A DNA stretch of 64,000 bases, taken from Asterella californica. Lineage: Eukaryota > Streptophyta > Marchantiopsida > Marchantiales > Aytoniaceae. Of the stretch, positions 1 through 10,885 are shown one piece after another. How positions within the stretch are numbered: the first letter of the stretch is position 1; each line of letters begins with the position of its first letter. The stretch covers positions 27,188,001 through 27,252,000 of the forward strand of contig JAYKYS010000004.1 in assembly GCA_036924285.1 (NCBI GenBank), written 5' to 3'. The notes below the pieces were generated by a model, which was not told the DNA's origin, made no database searches, and was given only the letters and a program-made list of their open reading frames with translations. Made by a program: the position numbers and the translations under genes.

Positions 1-82
1 GCTCATTACCAACTCTATCTCGTATACATCGAGAGCTTTTTTTCAGTTTCAAAACTGTAGGTGCAGAGATGCTCTAAGTAGG

Positions 83-305
83 TGTAAAAAGATCGATACT
101 TCGAGGACACTCCAAGAAGAGAGAGCGAGTAGACAAGGAAAATAAAATAGATAAGATGGGAGAGGCTTTGCCTCTCCATGTATATATAGTGGAGGTGAGT
201 ACAAAGCAAACCCTAATGGTGGGTTAGCCCTCTAACTAACTGTAACTATCCTAACCATTCTAGCTAATATTAGCCGTCGATCTACTAGAGCTTAGGACTA
301 TATCA
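83..305 (-). repeat. 3' LTR of the copia element
   Basis: On the plus strand it starts TGTAAAAAGATCG and ends ACTATATCA, so it has TG...CA ends. It matches the LTR at 6099-6324 along its length. The adjacent inner bases (306-320) read on the minus strand as a purine-rich tract (GAAGAGGAGTG), the expected polypurine primer site. The palindromic stretch around 161-180 (GAGAGGCTTTGCCTCTC) is shared by both LTRs. Confidence 0.93.
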
Positions 306-1937
306 ACACTCCTCTTCAAGCTCATCTCTACATCCTGTACTCCTAGACAATGTCTGAAAGCATCAAACTTATCTCTAGGCAATGCCTTAGTGAAGATATC
401 GGTAACCTGATTTCCTGTGCTCACATAACTAAGCTCAATCTCTCCTGCAAGGACCTTCTCTCTAATAAAGTGATAGTGCATCTCAATGTGCTTCGTCCTA
501 GCATGGAAAACAGGATTACTAGCTAACTTCATGATGCTAATATTGTCTGTATAGACAACAACAGGATCTGTACACTCCACATCAATATCAGATAGCAGAC
601 ATCAAAGCCAAATTGATTCGCATGTTGCGTTCGTTGCTTCTCGGTACTCTATTTCTACGGATGACAAAGCAATTGTGGGTTGCTTCTTAGAAGCCCAGCT
701 TATAGCAGCACTTCTAAGTCCAAAGTATAACCTGACGTGGATCTCCTATCGGCACTTCCTGCCCAATCAGCATCTGTGTAGTCATATAACAACAATGGAC
801 CACCATATCGATAGTGAAGTCTGTACTGCATCGAGAACTTCACTTAACGGAGGATCCGCTTAACAACCTCAAAATGTGATCTTCATGGTGACTGCATGAA
901 TTGACTAATCAGACCGACGACATAGCTCAAGTCTGGTCTGGTGATGGTCAGGTAGATAAGACCCCCTACCATCTGTCTATACATGCGTGGATCATCAAGT
1001 AACTCATCATCCTCTGCTCCTAGCTTTACCTCTTGCTCTAATGACGTAGCGATGGGTTTGCACTCAAGCATATCAAATCTCTCAAGCATACTGAGAGCAT
1101 ACTGTCGCTGTACAAGCCAAACATCATTCCCATCTCTAATGAACTCTACAGCAAGGAAGTACTTGAGTTCTCCTAAGTCCATCATCTCGAACACGGATTT
1201 CAAGTGATCCTTGATCTGGGAAATAAGCTCCTCATAGTTATCAGTAATGATCAAGTCATCAACATAGATGGTGATCACAACAATCCGATCTTGTATTCGC
1301 AGTGAATACAAGATAGAGTCTGAACTACAAAGGTGGAAACCAAGAGACTGCAAGTAAGAATTGATCTTTGCATACCATGCTCTTGGTGTCTGTTTCAGAC
1401 CATAGAGGACCTTCCGTAACTTACACACACGAGAAAGAAACTTCATATCCTCATAATCTGGAGGTTGCTGCATGTAGACCTCCTCCTCAAGATCGCCATT
1501 AAAGAAGTCATTCTTGAAGTCCATCTGGTGCATCTTTCAACCTTTCTGAGTTGCAACTGCAACTGCTGTTCGAATAGTCACCATCTTCGCAACAGGAGCA
1601 AAGGTCTCTTCAAAATCCACTCCATGTTGTTGTGCGTAGCCCTTAGCTACCAATCTGGCCTTGTATCGACACACAATATCATCCGATTGCGCTTGACCTT
1701 GAAGAGCCACCTACAACCAATCGCTTTCTTATCCTGAGGTAAGTCTACCAAACTCCCAAGTCTGTTGATGATGAAGCGCAGCAGTTCAGCTTCCATAGCA
1801 CTTACCCATTGGGCCTTGTGCATTGCCTCCTCAAGCGAACTCGATACCTGTTCCTGAAGAACATTGGTCATATATGCATGATGCGCAGCAAGAAAACCTT
1901 CATGTATATACCTACTCACTGGATGTTTTGTCCGCTC
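260..1937 (-). pseudogene. Copia reverse transcriptase / RNase H, multiply broken
   Basis: Read on the minus strand, 1919-1647 gives the RT start (HEGFLAAHHAYMTN, then [11 protein letters not shown]). A frameshift and a TGA where the family has Trp (about 1539) separate it from the main RT frame, 883-1533. That frame carries the LYGLKQTPRAWY stretch and the catalytic YVDD box, then DLGELKYFL. After another break, 260-580 holds the RNase H end, with VYTDNISIMKLASNP and the HIEMHYHFIRE stretch. RT and RNase H copy element RNA into cDNA. At least three breaks make this a pseudogene. Confidence 0.9.
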
Positions 1938-2851
1938 TGTAACGACCTATGTTACACATAATAAGTTTGTCTATTAGTAAGGTATTTAGTTATAACTAAG
2001 TGTTGAGAATGTTTATTTGCTGCCAAAGTACTTTAAGGAGGTATCAAGTTAGTCATGACTAGCTAAAAGTTACTTATGGTTAAACTTAGCTGTACTTTTG
2101 ATAGAATTCAGATATTTCCTAAAGAGTGAGCACTACTATCTTGTCATCTTGTCTAAAAGGTAGAAAGGAGATGGAAAGTATCCCTTATCTCCTTTTTGAC
2201 TTGATATGAGTGGTTGGATTAAAGTTGTGGACTTTGTGGGCATTAAAAACAAGAAGAGATTCCACATGTTTCCTTTTTAGTGGGTCCTAGTGTAGAGGGG
2301 GGTGGAAATTCGAGATTCTTTGAGAATATTTCGGAATCCTTCTAGAAGTTGTTGACTTTGAAGGAATAAGTCCATGTGAAAAGGTAAGAAGCCCATGTGA
2401 TTAATGCTTTTACCTTAAGTAATATCTTAGTAAAACTTGATAAAAGTAGTTACGGCTGAGTTATCGGAGGGTACCAAAGTAAAAACCTAGAATGTATAAA
2501 TAGAGGAGTAGGAAGAGCTCCTCATCCTTGTTTTCACATTGTCGTAATGACAACTTGAGTAATATAGAGAGTGTGGAATATTTTTAGCATGTGAGAACTT
2601 GAGAGACGTCGTTAGAATGGAGGATTTTAGTTGATGTGTTTAAGGAGATTTTTAGTTGATAAGTTTGTGGGTGTATGAATGAGTGAACTTAGCATTTTTC
2701 CCTTCAAGATTCATGGTGTGCTTCCATCAAAGCCATCAGAGGTGACCCCTGAGTGAGAGACAGGCCCGACATTTGCAGATTCATCGGTGGCGATCGTGGA
2801 GGTTGAGAGATCGGGAGGGTAGTTGATCGATGAGATCGTGGAGGGTTTACA
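1938..2851 (+). mobile_element. Solo LTR inserted in the copia pol gene
   Basis: This 914-bp block interrupts pol between the integrase tail and the reverse transcriptase start and has no coding frame. It starts TGTAACGACC and ends GTTTACA, with short TGTAA/TTACA inverted ends. The 4-mer GCTC flanks both sides (1934-1937 and 2852-2855), and pol reading resumes in a compatible frame across the two copies. A TATA box (TATAAATAG, 2495) followed by a transcript-leader-like stretch fits U3-R-U5 in plus orientation. It lacks internal genes, so it is a solo LTR left by recombination. The family is unknown, and the fifth TSD base does not match. Confidence 0.75.
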
Positions 2852-2884
2852 GCTCAGATCTGAGAGAGATAATTGGTGCACTAG

Positions 2885-4530
2885 TCACTTCTCCTTGCAA
2901 CTGATCTGACGTAGACGCCAAGATCTGGACAAAGTATCTAGTGGATGTGGAAGATCCACATATCTAGATGAGTCAAACATACGCTGCAATAGCACGCGCT
3001 CATCTTGTGTAGAAACTACACTAGTTCCAGTAGGTTGTGTTGCATGGACTCCAGCGTTAACAACAGCTCTATGTGCAACAAATTCTGATCTGGAATCAGT
3101 GACTTCTCCAGATCCTCCACTCAACGTACTACTCTGAGGTACTACAGTGCACTGACTCCTTGGTTCTACAGTAGGTACATGGATGGCTACGACAGATGCA
3201 GGTGCAAACCAAGACTGTAGTTCATCAAAAATAACATCTCTACTGATATAGAACTGCTTGGACGAAGGATTGTAACATCTACATCCTTTCGTATCAGAAG
3301 TATAGTCAAGGAAGATACATCTATCTGCTTTCGGATCTAGTTTCTTACGTCTTTCATCAGGTATGTGCACATAACAGATACATCCGAAAACTTTAAGAGA
3401 AGAGTAATCAAGCTTACTGCCTGTGAAGATCTCCATCGGTGTCTTGTTGTGGACTACTGTTGTAGACGTCTTGTTCATCAGATACACCGCACATGAAACA
3501 GCTTCTGCCCAGTAAGGTCTAGGCATGGTCTTCTCGTTCAACATCGCACGAGCAACTTCTGCTATGTGTCGATTCTTACGCTCTGCAACCGAGTTCTGCT
3601 GCGGATTATAACTGCTTGTCTTCTGGTGTTGAATGTCATGCTCACGCAGATATGCATCGAACTCTCCAGAAAGGAACTCGCCTCCTCCATCAGATCTCAA
3701 ACAGAGGATAGATGCTCCAGACTGTTTCTCCACCAACTTGCGGAAAGTCTGGAATGCTGACAATACTTCGGCAGATGACTTGTTTCTCAACAAATAGATC
3801 CAAGTATAACGTGAATGATCATCAATGAACGACATGAAGTACTGAAAACCGGTCATACTTGGCTGAGAAACAGTCCATCCATCAGTGTGAACAAGCTCCA
3901 GAAGCTTGTTCGCTCTACTACCTGATCCCTTAAAGGACTGTCTAGCTTGCTTGCCGAACTGACATGCTGCACAGACTTCAGTGGACTCACTGGATTTGAA
4001 TATGGACAGACCTGTAACCAGGTCTGAACTTGGAAGATTTTTCAGCCTCTGAAAGTTCATGTGTCCAATTTGCTTATGCCAGATGTCAATGTCAAACACT
4101 ACTGGACCACTCTGTCCATACATGACAGCCTGTAACTTAGGCGCAGATGCATCTAGTTTAAACAACCTACCACTCTTGCTACCTCGAGCTATGACAGTGC
4201 TATTCGAATCTTCAATAAAGCATCCATCTTTATTGAAGCGCACTTGCAGACCCTGCTCTATCAACTGTCCTACAGATAGCAAGTATCTAGTCAACGTGGG
4301 TACATGTAAGACATTCCGTATACCAGTAGACGTTGAAGCAGGAATGTCAAGTGGAATGTTATCTTTGTGCTGGATCTTGTGCTTGGTGTCATCTCCCGTC
4401 ATCATAAATTGTGGAGTCTCCACAGGCTCGAGTGTACCAAACCACTCCCGATGGGAGTCATGTGACTGGTGGTGTCGAAGTCGATCACCCAATCAATCTG
4501 TGGTTCGAAAGTCGCATAACTCTGATGCGT
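2885..4530 (-). pseudogene. Copia protease remnant and integrase
   Basis: The 535-residue frame 2885-4492 holds the GAG-pre-integrase region (HKQIGHMNFQRL, then CAACQFGKQ) and the integrase core, with HTDG, a FIDDHSRYTW stretch and the NSVAERKNRHI region that bears the catalytic Glu. The core appears complete. The protease lies upstream in a different frame: about 4440-4515 reads WVID then FDTTSHMT, where family members have the D-S/T-G-A catalytic motif, so the Gly of the active site is lost and a frameshift follows. The C-terminal tail ends just before the solo LTR insertion. Confidence 0.9.
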
Positions 4531-4542
4531 AGTAATCAGCAA

Positions 4543-5484
4543 CTACACCAAATAGACTTGCTCAATGACTGCATAGCCTTGCTGGTTGATGTTACCTTGT
4601 TGGGAGTTGTTGTCGTATTGATGTCTCTGGTCGTTCTGCTTCTTATAGCACTGATTCGCATTGTGACTTTGCTTCTTGCAGTAGTTGCAGGAATCAGACG
4701 CTCGTCTTTGGTTGTTAGAGGAACCAAACTGTTGCTGGTTCTGCTGCTGCCACGATTGCTGTTGCTGTTCGTGATCTCGTCCATGTCCAGCACATTTGCC
4801 ACGATCCCTACCTCGAGATCCTCCAGAACCTGCAAAATAGACAGATTCTTGTTGATCCGTCGAAGTAGAACTCCCTAGTAGGCGCACCTCCTCTCCTAAC
4901 ATCATAGGAACAAGTTCATCAAACCGCGGAAGAGGTTCTCCGATTGAAATCGATGTTATGAACTGTTTGTACTCTGTAGGCAGTCCCTGCAATGTGGCTC
5001 TGATCAAGACAATGAGATCAATCTCGACTTTGACAAAAGATAGCTGATCCGCGAGCTGCTTGACATGGTTCACGTAGTTGTTGATACACATCGACCCCTT
5101 CTTCACGGTGTTGAATTGTTGCAGCAATTGCCGCTTCCGCGCCTCTGTTCCGGATTGAAACAGACACGCGAGTGCATCCCAAGCTTTCTTGAGCGTATTG
5201 CAATCTTGAATGTGATCGATCATCGATGCTGAAATTGTCAGCGCGATGTAGCGAATCGTCTGATACGAGCGCTTCTTCCACTCCTTGAATTTCGGATCAG
5301 AAATTGGTACTTCATGGGCTTTCTCTTCCTCAATGGTAAGATCCCATAGATATTGTCTCTGCAGGAAAGTCATCATCCGGAACTTCCACACTTGGTAGTT
5401 GTGCTTGTCGAGCTTCTCTCTAGTGATCAAAGACACGGACTCCGTCATAGCTGCAATGTCGCAATTGCTCTGTTCTGTACGCAA
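4543..5484 (-). CDS. Copia Gag (UBN2-type capsid plus zinc knuckle)
   Basis: An open frame of 313 residues starts soon after the 5' LTR and leader. The N-terminal two thirds has the features of plant copia Gag (UBN2 family): an early LxxxNYxxWKxxM-like stretch (YQVWKFRM), a WD motif, AWDAL and an LxxQFNxxK stretch followed by LADQL. The C-terminal third is Gln/Arg-rich and holds one CCHC zinc knuckle, CNYCKKQSHNANQC (CX2CX4HX4C). Gag packages element RNA in cytoplasmic particles. The frame is intact, but the following protease is in another frame, so this copy cannot make the normal Gag-Pol. Confidence 0.88.
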   Translation of the reverse strand: MRTEQSNCDIAAMTESVSLITREKLDKHNYQVWKFRMMTFLQRQYLWDLTIEEEKAHEVPISDPKFKEWKKRSYQTIRYIALTISASMIDHIQDCNTLKKAWDALACLFQSGTEARKRQLLQQFNTVKKGSMCINNYVNHVKQLADQLSFVKVEIDLIVLIRATLQGLPTEYKQFITSISIGEPLPRFDELVPMMLGEEVRLLGSSTSTDQQESVYFAGSGGSRGRDRGKCAGHGRDHEQQQQSWQQQNQQQFGSSNNQRRASDSCNYCKKQSHNANQCYKKQNDQRHQYDNNSQQGNINQQGYAVIEQVYLV

Positions 5485-6085
5485 AAAAATTCACAAAACC
5501 TTCACGAAACTCGTCCGTCCACACCACGTGATCAAGAGTTGTCACAAGTCACAACAAGGTAACTCCGCGAACTCCTCCTGCAGCGAGAATGAAGAAAAAA
5601 CTATCCACGAATTATAGGTGTACAAAACACGACGGAAACATCGAAAGAACACACCAAGAAAGATCGAAACTGGACTAAATCCGGTCAGAAATGGACGTAC
5701 GACCCCTCAAAATTTTTCAAAATTTTCACCCATATTCGAAACATTTTGGACTCGTGTTAAAAGTTTCATTTTGGTCGAAAAAGATCCAGTTGAAAATCTG
5801 TTGCTAGAAACCTCCAAATCGACTAAAACTTGACCGAATACTCAATTCGCACCTTCTAAACAAGACACCCTTAAAAGATTGATCAACAGATTTCAACGAG
5901 AAAATATCGTCTAAGCCTCCGAAATTGCGTTTAAAGTTTCTGATGACGAAAAAAACGATTTCGCCTCATCCGAATGCATCAGAAGGATAGTGCTCGACAT
6001 TATGCACACCTCCAGCTGCTCTCTCCTATACTTCTCCGTGTATGAACTCCATCTTGCTCATCAGCAAAGGACACACGCTCTTTAT

Positions 6086-6098
6086 TGCTTTGATACCA
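6086..6098 (-). promoter_or_regulatory. Primer binding site (initiator-Met tRNA)
   Basis: The minus strand reads TGGTATCAAAGCA directly after the LTR. This is the usual copia priming site, complementary to the 3' end of initiator methionine tRNA. It fixes the element's orientation and the LTR boundary. Confidence 0.88.
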
Positions 6099-6324
6099 TG
6101 TAGAAAGATCGATCTTCGAGGACACTCCAAGAAGAGAAAACGAGAAGACAAAGAAAGTAAAATAAGAATAAGATGGGAGAGGCTTTGTCTCTCCATGTAT
6201 ATATATAGTGGAAGTGAGTACAAAAGAAATCCTAATGGTGGGTTAGCCCTCTAACTAACTGTAACTATCCTAACCACTCCGGCTAATGTTAACGGTCGAT
6301 CTACTAGAACTTGAGACTATATCA
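6099..6324 (-). repeat. 5' LTR of the copia element
   Basis: Pairs with 83-305. It starts TGTAGAAAGATCG and ends ACTATATCA on the plus strand. As the upstream LTR in element orientation it should hold the promoter. The ATATATATA stretch near 6199-6207 is a possible TATA region in both orientations, which I did not resolve further. Confidence 0.93.
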
Positions 6325-7379
6325 ATAAGTAGTACTTCCAGTTTTCCATTTCTAGCCAAAGTGTCTCTTTTCACACTTTGTCCAAGTCATTATTGTATAG
6401 TCATTATTTTATAGTGGTATATTCGCATCAAGATTCATGTTGTGATCTTCTAAGTAGTTTCGCTTCAGTTTGAAGATTCTTTGCGTTTCAAACTATTCAC
6501 AAAAACCAGATTCGTTGTGTATTTTGAATCTTAAAAACCTACCAAACTAGTGAATATATGCATGCAACATGTACTTCTGGCTGGTGAGAAGAAGACAACA
6601 AGCGAGATAGGAGAGACAAATTACAACAAGTGGATTGAATATCATGTTACACAGAGTAAAAGATCATTTTAGATATATCGTCTGATGTTATTGTTTAGAT
6701 CATACAGAGTAAAAGATCATTTTAGATATATCGTCTGATGTTATTGTTTGGATTATAGAGATATGTGTATATATGTTAAATAAGAATGTTAGAATAAATG
6801 AAAATTCAAAAAAGAAGTGACATTTTCTTCGCAATCAAATTGCGTATTTTGTGCAAATAGATCCTGAATGAATACAATGTGATAACGCTAGGATAATCAT
6901 CACAGTTCACTATATTCCTTCTGGTCAAGGCAAAAATGCATAATGAATCTTTGAATTTTAGAAATGAATGCGCTTTGTGATTTTCAAGTATAGAAATCAA
7001 TTGCATTTGACTCTCTTTGAGGAAGTGGGTGTCCGCAAGAGGAGTCCGAAGCCTCTTCCTACACTTAACCCCCCGAGTATGACTTAAGTGCTTCTGGTAA
7101 CCCAGGATACTTTCTTTTGCGGATTTACCTTGCAGAGAAATGAAAACTCAACCGGAATGCAAAAAATGAATTATGGTGATTCATTTCGAGATGTGTGAAA
7201 TAAAGAATCAGATTAGAAGTATTCACTGCAGTAACTTTACTAGTTATGATTCATCTCAAAGCGAACTACTTATGATTGAAGACAAATGTCAAAATCAAGA
7301 CTTAGTTCTTTTCTCCGAACTCAAAGAAAATCACGAAAAACAAAAAAATTTATTCTATACTCATATTCGTGGTTTAACA
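6325..7379. other. AT-rich spacer with one tandem duplication
   Basis: No gene is supported. A 53-bp unit beginning ACAGAGTAAAAGATC is duplicated head to tail at 6651-6703 and 6704-6756 with almost no divergence. A small ORF at 7173-7544 has low-complexity codon use and its 3' half lies in a dispersed repeat, so I do not call it a gene. Confidence 0.6.
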
Positions 7380-7545
7380 AAGAGCTCCGCTTTCAATAGA
7401 ATTGCAAGACTATGCGTTTATGACTTTCTGGATTTATTATTCTTTTTTCACTTTTCGATTTCATCACGTCTCTATCCGTATGTCTCATTACACGACAAAA
7501 AAGCTCTTTCCCTTTCCCGTTTTCACAATCGACGTATACAGTAGC
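7380..7545 (+). repeat. Dispersed repeat, single copy of the unit duplicated at 59.2 kb
   Basis: The order of blocks matches 59195-59575: a TTGCAAGACTATGCG-like block, a T-rich stretch, TTACACGACAAAAAAGCTC, then TTTTCACAATCGACGTATA. At 59.2 kb the same block order occurs twice in tandem. No terminal repeats or coding function are visible. Confidence 0.6.
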
Positions 7546-9060
7546 TATGCTTTTAGCGCACAGCTACCCAGTCTTCAATTTGACAAAGAGCATCATGCCA
7601 CCAAGGACCTAAGACAAACAGACTTCACATCCACCCACCCTAACTATTACATGTCTCCTCTTTTGTCGATTACGCATCTGCTTATAAATGCAGCTACAAT
7701 CTCCAAACAACTCACTTCTAAATCGATGAAAAGGAACTTCTAATAGCATCATGACGTTTAGATACACCATTATATAATAGATTCTATTTTCGAAAGAAAA
7801 TTCTAACAAGAAAATAACAATTAAATCTCCACCAGCCCACCCCAGTGAGTTCCTTCTGGTTACTGGACATATTTCTAGGGACACCAGATGTTTAACTGTG
7901 CAAGTGCATACTAAACAGTGAAGAAACAATTATTCTCGAATTTGCGAAAACTGAAGAATTCGAGCGATGAGAACTGACGTAATTTTGGTGAAAAGTGTTC
8001 CTCCGTCTTACGAAGGCCTATGATCTCACCTCATCGTACACAAGCTCCTCAGTGTCTGAAAGTGCGGAATGCGATACTTTTGACCTTGCGGACGCGCAAA
8101 ATTACATTTACGGAACGCGTCATGAGAATCACGGCAACTCTATAAAACTGTTTGAGAGGATCCCTAAAAACAGCTGAAATCCTTCAAGAACAACCGAATA
8201 GAATAGAGCGACGCGACGAATAACAAACGGATGGGAAGACCTCATCAAGCCCAACAAGAGTAAAAAGGAGACCCAAAGCGCCAAGCACTCAGAAGGTGAA
8301 GAGGAAGAAACAAAACAACAACTACGACTACGACTCGCACTCGAACATGTACAAGAGGCCTGCTAAACTTGTGTACCTCTTTCCGTGAATCCTTGCAGGA
8401 AACCCTCTCCGGCTTTTTTCTCCGGCTTTTTTCTCACATAATTCCTTCGACATAAGGCCCAATGCGCACCCAGCTTTCTACGCCTCTAGCTTTTCGGAAA
8501 ATAACTGGTTAGGTGATAAGACTCAGTGTCAGCCTTCCCTGCACATTTAGTGTAGCTCTTTTTCATCTAAACTCCAAAAGGCCCAGAAAAAATTATACCG
8601 CAAATTTCCCCAAACTGTGAGGGCTACTACTCTTCAAGACTGCTTATGAGATCCTCGCTTTTCGGACAAGACGATGAGACCATTTGGTTCGGACTGCCAA
8701 ATATGCAACAGTTTGTAGGTAATTAGTAATCTGCGGCCCAAACTTTCTATTCACAGTCGCTGCTCCTCTATTCAGTCGCTGCTCCTCAGCGCGGTACTCC
8801 CAACTTGTACACGGTGTACTACTTAACTGATAACAACGCTCCAAACGCTTTACGAGAACGATTCGACAAGCACAGTCTGTCCTCGCCAGGCCCCAACTCC
8901 ATCAGCTGTGTGTCACCACTCGCCACAAGCTGGCGTGTTTAATCACCCCGGACGGAAACTCCTGCGAGCAATTCCGCCACGATTGCTGAGCGGTGGTGTA
9001 TAGTAAGGTCAGACCGTACAGTACCTGAGTAATGACGGCCAAAACCAGAATGCCGCATGT
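7546..9060. other. Spacer without supported genes
   Basis: Only short ORFs without recognisable domains occur. One copy of the GGATGGGAAGACC dispersed repeat (from 8226) lies in it. The 8400-8430 stretch has a short tandem CTCCGGCTTTTTT duplication. Confidence 0.55.
8226..8310 (+). repeat. Dispersed repeat 'GGATGGGAAGACC', copy 1
   Basis: Begins near AACGGATGGGAAGACCTCAT and continues through GAGACCCAAAGCGCCAAGCA. The same ordered blocks occur at 14343, 43783 and 60341 (plus) and 42890-42962 (minus). Confidence 0.75.
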
Positions 9061-9078
9061 AGATCAATGGCTGGTGTC

Positions 9079-9240
9079 TAACCCTCCTCCGAAAGTATTT
9101 TCTTTCGGAGGACACTCGCACCGCCTACGAGGGGAGGGTGCGGGCAGTAGGCTGCCTTGCGTGCCTTCTCCGTCCGCGTTCTGCTAGACTGCCGCATGCC
9201 TTCGCATTCCGGAAGTCGCCTCGACGTGGGCAGATTTACA
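9079..9240 (-). repeat. GTCTAACCC-end repeat family, copy 1
   Basis: Starts GTCTAACCCTCCTCC and continues with CACTCGCACCGCCTACGAGGG and GCCGCATGCC. It matches 26229-26400 closely in the same orientation. The related plus-strand copies at 9440-9612 and 32880-33045 share the terminus but a different interior. Confidence 0.65.
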
Positions 9241-9298
9241 CTCTAGTCGATCATTGTGTACCAAGTGGTACATTCTGAGCCCACATGAAGCCATAGCC

Positions 9299-9438
9299 TT
9301 TACTACCCCACTCACGGACTCAGACAACAACTGCGATCGGACAACAACTGCGAACGAGCGGGCGGAATGCGCGAACTTTACTACCCTACTGACGGACTCG
9401 AACAACAACTACGAACGGGCGGGCGGAATGCGCGAACG
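9299..9438 (+). repeat. Tandem repeat, two GC-rich units
   Basis: Two head-to-tail units of about 60-78 bp both begin TTTACTACCC(C/T)ACT and both end GGGCGGAATGCGCGAAC. Part of the unit with its upstream flank (CATGAAGCCATAGCC) recurs inverted at 28645-28695. Confidence 0.7.
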
Positions 9439-9439
9439 C

Positions 9440-9612
9440 AACGGGCAAGCGGAATGCGATGCGGCGAGTATGCGGAATGCGGGGGAAGGTTCGCAAACGG
9501 CTGCCGGAAAGCCAAGGCAGGCCTCCCTAGCAGCAACCGTGGGACCTAGGGCCCCTCCTCCATTAGGCAGTAAATGCTGGGAGCATTTACTTTTGGAAGA
9601 AGGTTAGACCCG
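9440..9612 (+). repeat. GTCTAACCC-end repeat family, copy 2
   Basis: Ends AGTAAATGCTGGGAGCATTTACT (an AGTAAATGCT stem and loop) followed by GAAGAAGGTTAGAC, the inverse of the 9079 terminus. It shares GGTTCGCAAACGGCTG and GGGACCTAGGGCCCC with the copy at 32880-33045. With copy 1 it forms an inverted pair about 530 bp across, but I found no flanking TSD. Confidence 0.65.
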
Positions 9613-9619
9613 AGTCATA

Positions 9620-10530
9620 AAAGACTTTCGTGAAATAGACACTACTGCAGTAGATAGGATCATGATCCATTTGTCAACAAAGCTGCTTCTCAACAGGGAT
9701 GTTTATCACGTATTATTCATTTACACAGACCCTAATGAGGTCAGAAAAATGCTGCCTAAGTAATTAACTTGCAGTCGTACATCAACTAATCAAATTTGTC
9801 AGCTTCTTTACATTCCAGAAACAGCTACTACTACTCTCAACCAATTTCCACCTCAGTCACAAAGATTCCGAGGAAAACCTTCCTACCTCGACAGTGAACT
9901 TGAACAGGAGAACAGGGTCTAGTCTCGAAATACTATAATCCTACAACGCAATTCCACCCCTTCTCCTCTCCTACGTACTAGGGGAAATGTGGTCGTGACA
10001 GATGCTCCTTACACCGAAGGGTGTCGAGTCTGGAGTCCACATGCCCGCTTAACAAAAATCCGCCCGCTTGAAGTGTAGAATATGAACGCTAGTGCTCGCC
10101 AGGATACTCCTAAGTTAAGAATTTTCCGAAACCTCGTGGTCACGCTTGATCAGTACAAACGTGGCAATAGAACCTAAATCCGGACGTAACACCGACATTC
10201 GACAGAAGGAAATCTGACGTGGTCCAGACTTGTGATGCTAGGAGCCTTCCGCCCATCATTGCATTTGAATTCCTGGATAAAGATCGTATAATATACAACG
10301 TCGCAGAACGCGTACAGTAGTTCCGCTTTTCGAAAGCCCAAAACCCAGACATATCAGATTTTCTGGACTTCTTCGAACAATGTCTTCCTCCACCAGTTCG
10401 CCACGGCGATGCTCGACTACGATTCATAGAATGAATAGCGTTCAATTTGACATGGACAACAACTGCCGAAACAACCTCTGCTTCAGCTCCGGCCGCAAAA
10501 CTCCGACAAAAGTAAGGGGAAGATCCGTCC
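9620..10530. other. Spacer before the small-protein gene
   Basis: No supported gene. A minus-strand frame (10140-10583) overlaps the 3' end of the small gene in another frame, has no recognisable domain, and may just be 3' UTR. Confidence 0.5.
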
Positions 10531-10533
10531 TGA

Positions 10534-10785
10534 CTACGTACAAAGAAGAGAATTCGACGAACCATGTCTCTGGCACGAACCATAAGTCTGCTGCGCCTTG
10601 CTGTTGTTCCAGTCCAATCCTAATTTACTGAATGAAGTCGTCAACTCAACCTCCTCAAACTTTCCAAGAGAACCCTCCTCGTGGATAGTATCAAGTTGCA
10701 GCTGCGAAGGACTCCGCTTGACCACAGTAATCATATAGGGTGGAGCAGTTTCCAGAAGAACGTTGTTGGCGACTGATTTCACCAT
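10534..10785 (-). CDS. Conserved 83-residue protein, paralogue of 40308-40559
   Basis: The frame stays open upstream to 10869, but the ATG at 10785 has a strong context (G at -3 and +4). It gives 83 residues, exactly the length of the protein at 40308-40559. The two align over the N-terminal two thirds: APPYMITVVKRSPSQLQLDT versus APPRIIAVHRRCSSEIRLDT, both followed by I-x-E-(D/E) and later by a (L/F)DW(N/E) tripeptide. The conserved core is about residues 12-60. No signal peptide or membrane segment is seen. I do not recognise a named family. Its GC is higher than in the surrounding spacer. The C-terminal 15 residues do not align, so a late frameshift or real divergence is possible. Confidence 0.7.
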   Translation of the reverse strand: MVKSVANNVLLETAPPYMITVVKRSPSQLQLDTIHEEGSLGKFEEVELTTSFSKLGLDWNNSKAQQTYGSCQRHGSSNSLLCT

Positions 10786-10885
10786 CGCTAAAACTGCAAT
10801 CCTCGCACTCCAGAAGCAGAGCGAATCTGACAGGAATGCAAACCCCGCGAGAGCAAAGAATGACACCAAGAAACAAGACCTTTCC

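Larger units (their letters stand above)
83..6324 (-). mobile_element. Ty1/copia LTR retrotransposon, structurally complete but inactivated
   Basis: Two LTRs of about 225 bp (83-305 and 6099-6324) face the same way and enclose gag, protease, integrase, reverse transcriptase and RNase H on the minus strand, in copia order (integrase before RT). A primer binding site complementary to initiator-Met tRNA abuts the right LTR, and a purine-rich tract abuts the left one. The 7-mer TAAGTAG flanks both sides within one base of the LTR ends (75-81 and 6326-6332) and is a plausible TSD. The LTRs differ by scattered substitutions and small indels, so the insertion is not recent. Coding is broken by frameshifts, stops and a 914-bp solo LTR. 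It is probably immobile. Confidence 0.95.

Noticed and set aside
7173..7544. 123-residue ORF as a gene
   Set aside because: Its 3' half lies in a dispersed repeat found twice more at 59.2 kb, and the peptide has no recognisable domain.
9254..9607. 117-residue ORF as a gene
   Set aside because: It runs across the 9.3 kb tandem repeat and a GTCTAACCC-family repeat. Related copies elsewhere are not open.
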